Shown here piece by piece: positions 24,945-33,131 of a stretch of DNA of 36,044 nt. Below the pieces are notes generated by a model. It saw nothing but the letters and a program-made list of their open reading frames with translations, was not told the origin of the DNA and did not search any database. The stretch lies in NCBI GenBank assembly GCA_030146875.1, contig JASLAX010000149.1:1-36044 (forward strand), in the 5' to 3' direction. This stretch comes from Longimicrobiaceae bacterium. Lineage in GTDB: Bacteria; Gemmatimonadota; Gemmatimonadetes; Longimicrobiales; Longimicrobiaceae. Positions within the stretch are counted from its first letter, which is position 1. Every line of letters begins with the position of its first letter. Position numbers and translations under genes: made by a program.

Positions 24945-25391
24945 ATGATCCGTGACCTGCTGGAGCGCTCTCGCGCCACCGACGAGTTCCGCGAGGCGCT
25001 CGAGTCCTTTCTGCGTACCGGCCGCTCCGCCGGCGCGGTCACCTTCGACGCCGGCTCCCCTCCCGTGAAGGTCGAGCGGACCATCGCCAAGGCGCTCGAA
25101 GAATACCCGGGGCTTCCCATCGAGGCAATCGAGATCCGCGGCATCTCCGGGTGCGAGTTCTACCGCGGCGTGGCGACGATCACCGCCGGCGGAGAGGCCC
25201 GCGTGGTCCGCTTCGTGTGGGATTGCAAGTGGAAGGCGCAGGAGATGGGGTGGACCGACTATTTCGGCTTTCCCGACCAGGGCCGCGCCGCGCGCGAGTT
25301 CGGGCACGCCTGCTTCCGCACCTGGGACGAGGAGAAGCGTCTCCGCGTGCAGATGGCGTCCGAGGGCGAGCCCGAGCTGGCCGCCGTCTGA
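24945..25391 (+). CDS. Hypothetical protein, 148 aa
   Basis: ATG 24945 gives a soluble 148 aa protein (MIRDLLERSRATDEFREALE). The first half has an amphipathic helix and a segment TGRSAGAVTFDAGSPPVKVE. The second half has strands GCEFYRGVATITAGGEARVV, RFVWDCKWKAQEMGWTDYFG and a C-terminal FRTWDEEKRLRVQMASEGE. There is no signal peptide, membrane segment or recognisable catalytic motif. It has its own promoter and a hairpin terminator after it, so it is a single-gene unit. The strand-rich second half with conserved-looking Trp and Phe suggests a compact fold. Function unknown. Confidence 0.75.
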   Translation: MIRDLLERSRATDEFREALESFLRTGRSAGAVTFDAGSPPVKVERTIAKALEEYPGLPIEAIEIRGISGCEFYRGVATITAGGEARVVRFVWDCKWKAQEMGWTDYFGFPDQGRAAREFGHACFRTWDEEKRLRVQMASEGEPELAAV

Positions 25392-25412
25392 CCCGACCGC
25401 CGCGGCGATGAC

Positions 25413-25444
25413 GAGGGCCGGTTCCCGCAGGGGAGCCGGCCCTC
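25413..25444 (+). terminator. Hairpin terminator
   Basis: A 9-base stem GAGGGCCGG (25413-25421) / CCGGCCCTC (25436-25444), with a further inner TCCC/GGGA pairing, lies 21 bases after the 148 aa gene. No strong T-run follows. Confidence 0.6.
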
Positions 25445-25562
25445 CTCGCGTTCCCGGCGTCCACGCCCGCGCGGGGGTGGCCGAGGGTTGCGGCGCCCGC
25501 CAGCGACCGGCACGTTGCAGCGGCGCCGCACGCGCGGCGCGTCACTCCCACCCGAAATTCCG

Positions 25563-26087
25563 ATGAGCCAGAGCATCAAGCTACCCGCCGACGAGCTGGC
25601 CAGGCTGGTCGTGGCGGCGGCCCGCAACGCCCACGCGCAGGGCTACTGGACCGGCGCCGAGACCATCGAGCGAGACGCCGCGCGCCACCTGGTCACGTAC
25701 CTGGGCCTGATCCTGGGCGGCGACGGGAACGTGGACGCGCAGGAGATGGAGATCTTCGAGCAGGTGTGGACCGCCGTCACCGGCGAGACCCCCTCCTCCG
25801 AGGAGCTGCTGACCTCCGTCCGCTCCAGCGTGCGCCGCGCAGACGACCCCGACGCGCTGCAGGACTACCTCACGACCACCCCCGAATACCTCCGGGCGGT
25901 GGTTGCGATGGACCGCGACCTGGGCACGCACAACGCCGAGCAGGTGGTGACCTCGCTCAGCGGCCTGGGCCTGGCCGTCCTGGCTGCCGACGGCCGCGCG
26001 GAACCGGAGGAGGACTCCGTATTCACCATGCACCTGGACCACCTGCGCCGCGAGGTCGGACAGATTCGGGAGAGGCCGGCGAGCTGA
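25563..26087 (+). CDS. TerB-like protein, 174 aa
   Basis: This 174 aa all-helical protein starts at ATG 25563. The segment YLGLILGGDGNVDAQEMEIF resembles the TerB/DUF533-like repeat (a helix, then GDGxVDxxE, an EF-hand-like turn), and a second similar element occurs at GLAVLAADGRAEPEEDSVFT. Two such repeats per molecule fit the TerB fold, whose members are linked to tellurite and stress resistance and to metal-binding adaptor roles. There is no signal peptide. No other ter genes are nearby, so a general stress or adaptor function is more likely than tellurite resistance. The gene is closed by a terminator at 26115. Confidence 0.65.
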   Translation: MSQSIKLPADELARLVVAAARNAHAQGYWTGAETIERDAARHLVTYLGLILGGDGNVDAQEMEIFEQVWTAVTGETPSSEELLTSVRSSVRRADDPDALQDYLTTTPEYLRAVVAMDRDLGTHNAEQVVTSLSGLGLAVLAADGRAEPEEDSVFTMHLDHLRREVGQIRERPAS

Positions 26088-26114
26088 ACCTCGCGGCAGG
26101 TCGGTGGACGCACG

Positions 26115-26150
26115 AAGCCCCTGCCTCGAAAGAGCGCAGGGGCTTCTTGT
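26115..26150 (+). terminator. Rho-independent terminator
   Basis: A perfect 10-base stem AAGCCCCTGC (26115-26124) / GCAGGGGCTT (26136-26145) with an 11-base loop is followed by CTTGT. It separates the TerB-like gene from the next promoter. Confidence 0.85.
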
Positions 26151-26173
26151 ATGCCGGAGTCCTGATCCAGAGA

Positions 26174-26202
26174 TTGACCTTTAGGAATCGCGGAAGTACG
26201 TT
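26174..26202 (+). promoter_or_regulatory. Promoter of the peptide/beta-propeller operon
   Basis: TTGACC (26174-26179) and TACGTT (26197-26202) are separated by exactly 17 bases. The predicted start near 26209 leaves a 64-base leader before ATG 26273. The -35 is identical to that of the toxin-antitoxin module. Confidence 0.7.
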
Positions 26203-26272
26203 GCGCTGAGCCGTCATCCCGCCGTCGCCCCGAAGCTCCTCGTGCACGGCATTCCTGCACCCGCCGGAAACC

Positions 26273-26506
26273 ATGCGACTCCAGCACCTCCTGCTCGCGT
26301 CGGCTCCCATCGCAGCCGCGCTCGTGTTCGCGCCGGTAGAGGTCACGTCCTCCGGAACAGTTCAGGAGAACGTCGCGTGCGCGCAGATCGACAAGCCGCC
26401 GGCCACCGGGACGTGCTGCCCGGACCCGGAAGGCATCTGCGTGATCGGGACGTACGCCTTCCGGGGCTACTACTACAAGTCCGAAGGACGTTGCTCCGCC
26501 GGATGA
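26273..26506 (+). CDS. Small secreted Cys-rich peptide, 77 aa
   Basis: ATG 26273 encodes a signal peptide (MRLQHLLLASAPIAAALVFA) and a short mature part with five Cys (36, 48, 49, 56, 74) and a Tyr triplet (FRGYYYKSEGRC). After the signal region comes TVQENVACAQID. This layout (signal, short N-V-x-A element, Cys-rich tail) recalls the NVEALA peptides of Bacteroidota, which I remember as also lying next to beta-propeller lipoprotein genes. Here the stop overlaps the start of the beta-propeller lipoprotein (ATGA), so the two are made together. Function is unknown; a secreted peptide handled or sensed by the partner is an inference. The five-Cys count leaves one Cys unpaired. Confidence 0.72.
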   Translation: MRLQHLLLASAPIAAALVFAPVEVTSSGTVQENVACAQIDKPPATGTCCPDPEGICVIGTYAFRGYYYKSEGRCSAG

Positions 26507-27573
26507 TGGCCGTCCGAGCGATGACGCACTCCCTCGCGGGAGGAGCCCCGGCCCGTGGATTGATCGCCCTCGTGATGCTGGCGGCGGTCGGCGGCTGCGA
26601 GCGCGGCACCGATCCGAACCTGCGCGGGCGTGTCCTCCACAGCAGCGACCGGCTCGGCCGGCCGGGCGCGATGGCGGTCGCGGGCGAACGGCTGGTCGTG
26701 CTGGACGACCGGGCCGAGTTCGCCGTTCACCTGATCCGCCGTGCCGACGGAGCGCTGGAGAGATCGCTCGGGAAGCGGGGGGACGGACCGAACGAGTTCC
26801 GGGGCGCGTGGCGGGTGGTCGCCGACCGCAGGGATCGCGACCGGGTCTGGGTCTTCGACTTCGACCGGAGCCGCCTGGTGGGTGTGCCCGTGGACCCCGC
26901 CCGGTCGGGAACGGCGGGCGACTGGCCCGCGTTCCAGCTCGGGGCAGGGGCTCCGCTCACCAGTCCGGTGTGGGTCTCCGACACGACCGTCGTGAGCCCC
27001 GGTTTGTTCACCGCGGAGGGGCGCTTGGCCGTGATGAACGCGCGGGGTGAGCTGGTGCGCATGGCGGGCACGACTCCGCCGGGGCTGGGAACGGTGCCGG
27101 TACCCATCCAGGTCCGGCAGCACGCCGCGCAGAGCCTGGCCACTGCGCATCCAACGCGTGGGCTCGTCGCGCTGGCGCTGCGGCACGCGGACCGGGTGGA
27201 GATCCTCCGCGCCGACGGAACCCGGGCCGCGGAGGGACGCGGAGCGGAGGGGTTCGAGCCCGTGTACCGCGTCGCCTCTCACGGCGGCGCCCCGGTGTTC
27301 GACGGCGGCGAAGAGCTGAGGTTCGGCTACGTCAACGTGGCTTCCACCGCCGACCGCATCTACGCGCTGTACTCCGGGCGCACGCGGAAGAGCCACGCCG
27401 GCCGCGCGACGGGGGGCGACGCGGTGCACGTGTTCGACTGGGAGGGGAAGCGGCTGCGCGAGTTGAAGCTGGACGGCGACTACGGCTCCATCGCGGTGGA
27501 CCCGAAGGGACGGAAGCTGTACGCCGCGCGGGAGGACCCGGAGCCGGCGATCGTGGAGTTCACCCTGCCTTAG
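26503..27573 (+). CDS. Beta-propeller lipoprotein (6-bladed type)
   Basis: This 356 aa protein starts at ATG 26503, overlapping the peptide stop. After a short N-terminus it has a hydrophobic stretch ending in a VGGC lipobox (Cys32), so the mature protein is lipid-anchored. The remainder shows repeated beta-strand blades with a recurring hydrophobic-Gly-hydrophobic rhythm, for example AMAVAGERLVVLDDRAEFAV, RVWVFDFDRSRLVGVPVD and a final GSIAVDPKGRKLYAARE. This matches the 6-bladed beta-propeller lipoproteins common in Gemmatimonadota and Bacteroidota. These proteins usually bind a ligand or peptide; the ligand is unknown here. Coupling to the Cys-rich peptide is the main functional clue. It converges with glnN, with a two-way terminator between. 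Confidence 0.8.
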   Translation: MMAVRAMTHSLAGGAPARGLIALVMLAAVGGCERGTDPNLRGRVLHSSDRLGRPGAMAVAGERLVVLDDRAEFAVHLIRRADGALERSLGKRGDGPNEFRGAWRVVADRRDRDRVWVFDFDRSRLVGVPVDPARSGTAGDWPAFQLGAGAPLTSPVWVSDTTVVSPGLFTAEGRLAVMNARGELVRMAGTTPPGLGTVPVPIQVRQHAAQSLATAHPTRGLVALALRHADRVEILRADGTRAAEGRGAEGFEPVYRVASHGGAPVFDGGEELRFGYVNVASTADRIYALYSGRTRKSHAGRATGGDAVHVFDWEGKRLRELKLDGDYGSIAVDPKGRKLYAAREDPEPAIVEFTLP

Positions 27574-27592
27574 CCGTTCGTCGTTACACCGA

Positions 27593-27634
27593 CACGGAGC
27601 CCCGGCCTCTCTCGCGAGAGGGCGGGGCTCCGTG
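27593..27634. terminator. Bidirectional terminator between convergent genes
   Basis: CACGGAGCCCC (27593-27603) pairs with GGGGCTCCGTG (27624-27634), with an inner CCTCTC/GAGAGG pair and a small loop. It lies between the beta-propeller gene (plus) and glnN (minus) and could serve both. Confidence 0.8.
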
Positions 27635-27657
27635 CATCCGCTATCGACCTCGGGCGG

Positions 27658-29847
<2,190 letters not shown>

Positions 29848-29874
29848 CTTGCGTGACCTCTCCTTCCGAAGGTG

Positions 29875-29894
29875 GCGGGCGGCCTGCCGCCCGC
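29875..29894. other. GC-rich hairpin in the lrp-glnN gap
   Basis: GCGGGCGG (29875-29882) / CCGCCCGC (29887-29894) with a 4-base loop forms a very stable hairpin in the 59-base gap between the Lrp-type gene and glnN. It could cause partial termination or protect the glnN transcript after processing. No T-run follows. Confidence 0.5.
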
Positions 29895-29906
29895 GGTGCG
29901 TCCGTC

Positions 29907-30392
29907 CTATGCCCCGTCCGGCCGCGCATGCTCGAGCAGCGGGAGGTGCGTGGTCTCCTTGACCGTGCTCAGCACGATGCTGGTGGTCGTCCACTGGATC
30001 CCCGGCCACGACTGGATCTCCGCCAGCAGCGCCTCGAGCGTGGAGGTGCTGTCGGTGCGGATCTTCAGCAGGTGCGAGCCCTGCCCCGTGACCGAGTGGC
30101 ACTCCAGGACCTCGGGGTGCACCGCCACGCGGGCGCGGAAGTCGGGATAGAAGTCCGACCCGCCCATCCCCACGAAGATGAATGCGGTCACGTCGCGCCC
30201 CACCCGCCTGGGGTCCAGCACCGCCGTGAAGTGCCGGATCACGCCGCGGTCCTCCAGCTTCCGCAGCCGCTCCCCCACCGCCGGCGAGGAGAGCCCCACC
30301 GCCTGGGCCAGGTCGTGCTGCGACGTGCGCCCGCCGCGCTGGAGCATCTCCAGCAGGTGCAGGTCCGTGTCGTCGATGCGCGGCTCCGCCAT
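29907..30392 (-). CDS. Lrp/AsnC family transcriptional regulator
   Basis: This 161 aa protein has an N-terminal AsnC-type HTH (about 5-60: IDDTDLHLLEMLQRGGRTSQ, then GLSSPAVGERLRKLEDRGVI) and a C-terminal RAM effector domain (about 65-150) with the family's GMGGSDFYPDFRARVAVHPE and LECHSVTGQGSHLLKIRTD. It should bind an amino acid and control nearby genes as an octamer or larger. It precedes glnN in the same direction and is divergent from a potassium channel gene. A perfect palindrome upstream (30432-30448) is a natural self-binding site. The direction of regulation of glnN cannot be told from sequence. Confidence 0.93.
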   Translation of the reverse strand: MAEPRIDDTDLHLLEMLQRGGRTSQHDLAQAVGLSSPAVGERLRKLEDRGVIRHFTAVLDPRRVGRDVTAFIFVGMGGSDFYPDFRARVAVHPEVLECHSVTGQGSHLLKIRTDSTSTLEALLAEIQSWPGIQWTTTSIVLSTVKETTHLPLLEHARPDGA

Positions 30393-30590
30393 CTCCAGCG
30401 TTCCTTAAGATTGTTAACCGTTCCGTCCGTACTTCCGAATATCGGAAGGAAAATACCCGCTGCAGCCTTCCCACGCAAGAGGCGAGCCCCCTGCGCCTCC
30501 GCGGCATGCCGACGGAGGGTGGTGCGCGGACGTTGCCACCCGGCGCCCCGGCGCGTAGGCTGAGCGCGGGGACCCGCCGCCACCCGTGGG
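30393..30590. promoter_or_regulatory. lrp / potassium channel divergent control region
   Basis: This 198-base gap is AT-richer near 30400-30460. It holds a perfect palindrome CTTCCGA-ATA-TCGGAAG (30432-30448). On the minus strand a TTCGGA (overlapping the palindrome), a 17-base spacer and TAACAA could form the lrp promoter, which the palindrome would then cover for feedback control. An AAGGA ribosome site precedes the lrp ATG. No clear promoter for the channel gene is seen. Confidence 0.55.
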
Positions 30591-32294
30591 ATGGACCACG
30601 CCATGAAGTTCCTTCCGGCCCAGCTCGCCGCGTACCTCCAGCTGGGGACCGCCCGCCGCAACCTGCGGGCGCTGCGCGGCTACGTGCTGGTGATGATGGC
30701 CATGATCACGGCGTACAGCATCGCCTTCCACGTGCTGATGGCGGCCGAGGGGCAGCAGCACTCGTGGCTGACCGGCTTCTACTGGACGCTCACGGTGATG
30801 AGCACGCTGGGCTTCGGCGACATCACCTTCCAGAGCGATGCCGGCCGCGCCTTCAGCATGCTGGTGATGGTCTCGGGGGTCATGTACCTGCTCATCGTGC
30901 TGCCCTTCGCCTTCATCCAGCTCTTCTTCGCGCCGTGGCTGGAGGCGCGCCAGGCCGCCCGCACCCCCCGCAGCGTGCCTGGCGACGCGACGGGGCACGT
31001 GATCCTTACGCACTATGACCCCATCGCCATCTCGCTGACACAGCGCCTGGCGTACCACGGCCGGCCGTACTGGGTGATCGAGCCCGACGTGAAGACGGCG
31101 ATGGACCTCCACGACTCCGGGGTCCGCGTGGTGGTGGGCGACCGCGACAAGGTGGAGACCTACCTGGCGTGCCGGGCGGAGCACGCCGCGCTGGTGGTCG
31201 CCACCGGCGACGACTTCGAGAACACCAACATCGCGTTCACCGCCCGCGAGGTCGCCGCGGCGGTGCCGCTGGTCTCCATCGTCCGCTCGCCTGACTCGGT
31301 GGACATCCTGGAGCTGGCCGGCAGCTCCCACGTGCTGCACGTGCCGGAGATGCTGGGCCGCGCCCTGGCGCGCCGCACGCTGGGCGGGGACGGCCGCGCG
31401 GGCGTCATCGGCCGCTTCGGGGACCTGCTGATCGCGGAGGCGCCCGTCACCGGCACCCCGCTGATCGGCACCCGCCTGGCCGACAGCCGGGTCCGCGAGG
31501 CCACGGGGCTCACCGTGGTGGGGCTGTGGGAGCGGGGGCGATTCGAGCCGCCCACGCCCGAGAGCCTGCTGGGCCCCTCCACCGCGCTGGTGCTGGCGGG
31601 GACCGAGGAGCAGCTCGCCCGCTTCGCGGAGCTCATGGTGATCTACGGCACCCCCGAAGCGCCGGTGGTCATCCTGGGCGGCGGGCGGGTGGGGCGCTCG
31701 GTGGCGGCGGCACTGGAGGAGCGCGAGGCCAGATGGCGCATCGTGGAGCGCAACCCGGAGATGGTGCGCGAGCCGGAGGATCGCTACGTGGTGGGGTCCG
31801 CGGCCGACCGCGCGGTGCTGGAGCGGGCGGGGATCGCCGAGGCGGCGGCGGCGGTCGTCACCACCAACGACGACGCCGTCAACATCTACCTCACGCTGTA
31901 CGTCCGCCGCCTCTGCCCGCACGTGCAGATCGTCAGTCGGGCCACCCTGGAGCGCAACGTGGCCACGCTGCACCGCGCCGGGGCCGACTTCGTGATGTCG
32001 TACGCCAGCATGGGCGCGAACGCCGTGTTCAACGTGCTGGAGAAGGGCGACGTGGTGATGCTCGCCGAAGGGCTGGACGTGTTCCGCCACCCCGTTCCCC
32101 CGTCGCTCGCCGGCCGCCCCCTGGCCGCGACCGACATCCGCGAGACCACGGGGTGCAGCGTGGTGGCGCTGGAGGTGGACGGCTCCGCCGTCATCAACCC
32201 CGACCCGGGGACCGCGCTCCCGTCCGGCGCCGAGCTCATCCTGATCGGCACCACCGACGCCGAGCGGCGCTTCGTTGAGCGCTTCGGGCGCTGA
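30591..32294 (+). CDS. Potassium channel with two RCK/TrkA modules
   Basis: This 567 aa protein has a two-TM pore: TM1 at about 30-52, the pore helix and selectivity filter STLGFGDITF (71-80; TLGFGD instead of the usual TVGYGD) and TM2 at about 86-115. Then come two RCK units, each with TrkA-N and TrkA-C parts (about 130-340 and 345-567). The second has a normal dinucleotide loop (VVILGGGRVGRSVAAAL). In the first this loop is replaced by HVILTHYDPIAISLTQRL, so it may not bind nucleotide. It should conduct K+ under ligand control. ATG 30591 is the chosen start, with ATG 30603 as an alternative. It is divergent from the Lrp-type gene. Confidence 0.92.
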   Translation: MDHAMKFLPAQLAAYLQLGTARRNLRALRGYVLVMMAMITAYSIAFHVLMAAEGQQHSWLTGFYWTLTVMSTLGFGDITFQSDAGRAFSMLVMVSGVMYLLIVLPFAFIQLFFAPWLEARQAARTPRSVPGDATGHVILTHYDPIAISLTQRLAYHGRPYWVIEPDVKTAMDLHDSGVRVVVGDRDKVETYLACRAEHAALVVATGDDFENTNIAFTAREVAAAVPLVSIVRSPDSVDILELAGSSHVLHVPEMLGRALARRTLGGDGRAGVIGRFGDLLIAEAPVTGTPLIGTRLADSRVREATGLTVVGLWERGRFEPPTPESLLGPSTALVLAGTEEQLARFAELMVIYGTPEAPVVILGGGRVGRSVAAALEEREARWRIVERNPEMVREPEDRYVVGSAADRAVLERAGIAEAAAAVVTTNDDAVNIYLTLYVRRLCPHVQIVSRATLERNVATLHRAGADFVMSYASMGANAVFNVLEKGDVVMLAEGLDVFRHPVPPSLAGRPLAATDIRETTGCSVVALEVDGSAVINPDPGTALPSGAELILIGTTDAERRFVERFGR

Positions 32295-32328
32295 TGTGAG
32301 GGGCGGCCGCGCCGGGGGCGCGCCGCGG

Positions 32329-32380
32329 GGACGAGAAAGGACGGCGGAGACCGGGGTCTCGCCGTCCTTTCTCGTCCTCC
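32329..32380. terminator. Large bidirectional terminator hairpin
   Basis: A perfect 17-base arm (32329-32345, GACGAGAAAGGACGGCG) pairs with 32359-32375 around a small GAGAC/GTCTC inner stem. CTCCTTTCC follows. It lies between the channel gene and the convergent two-TM gene at 32403. Confidence 0.85.
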
Positions 32381-32402
32381 TTTCCCCCGCCCGGGGCGGG
32401 CG

Positions 32403-33131
32403 TCAGGCCCCCTCGTCCAGCAGCCCGATCTTCTGCCAGATGTTGCCGCTGAGCGCCGTCGTCAGCCCCTGTACGCCGTCCACGGCCTGGAGGACGACCG
32501 GGTCGTCGAAGTGCTGCGCGTAGAGGGCGGCGACCTTGCTGATCAGGGCCAGCATCTCGGAGCAGTAGTCCAGGTACCGCGCCAGCTCGAAGCGCGTCAT
32601 GGAGCGCCGCGGCGAGGACGGGGTGTCCCCGCCGCCGTGGAGCAGCCGGTCCGGGTCCTTCGTCAACTGGTGCATGTCCACGATGTGCGCCAGCGCGCGC
32701 AGCTCGTGGATGAAGCGCAGGGCGCGATTCCGCTTCACCCGGCCCTCCGCCGTCACCAGGAACAGGATGGCGGCGCCCAGGAGCAGGATGTCGTTGAGCC
32801 CCGACTCGATCACCTGCAGCAGCGTGGCGAGGTCGTCCACCCGCGCCTGGAAGTTCAGGCGGAAGGTGACGCTGGCGACGGTCCCCACGATGAGCACGAT
32901 GACCAGGACGACGGCCGAGCGGAGGGCGACGTGGGGCCGGTCGGTCCACTCCAGCCGGGACACCGTCGTCTGGGAGATGCCGTGCAGCTCGCCGGCGAGG
33001 CGCTCCAGCCCGCTGGCGGGGAATCGCTCGTGGATGCGCTCGCGGAGCGTGGCCACCGTCTCCACGATGCGCTGCGGGTCCAGCCGCGGGCCGGCCCCGG
33101 CTTCGGGGGCGAGGGCGCGGAGGGGCGTCAC
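32403..33131 (-). CDS. Two-TM membrane protein coupled to the M48 gene
   Basis: This 242 aa protein starts at GTG 33131, overlapping the stop of the M48-TPR gene (GTGA), so the pair is translationally coupled. Two hydrophobic segments (about 70-90, SAVVLVIVLIVGTVASVTF; about 110-128, GLNDILLLGAAILFLVTAEG) predict a hairpin in the membrane. The C-terminal soluble part (ELARYLDYCSEMLALISKVA, then GVQGLTTALSGNIWQKIGLL) looks like a conserved helical domain that I recall from hypothetical proteins in other phyla, but it has no established function. It is probably a partner of the protease, for instance in membrane localisation or regulation. Confidence 0.78.
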   Translation of the reverse strand: MTPLRALAPEAGAGPRLDPQRIVETVATLRERIHERFPASGLERLAGELHGISQTTVSRLEWTDRPHVALRSAVVLVIVLIVGTVASVTFRLNFQARVDDLATLLQVIESGLNDILLLGAAILFLVTAEGRVKRNRALRFIHELRALAHIVDMHQLTKDPDRLLHGGGDTPSSPRRSMTRFELARYLDYCSEMLALISKVAALYAQHFDDPVVLQAVDGVQGLTTALSGNIWQKIGLLDEGA

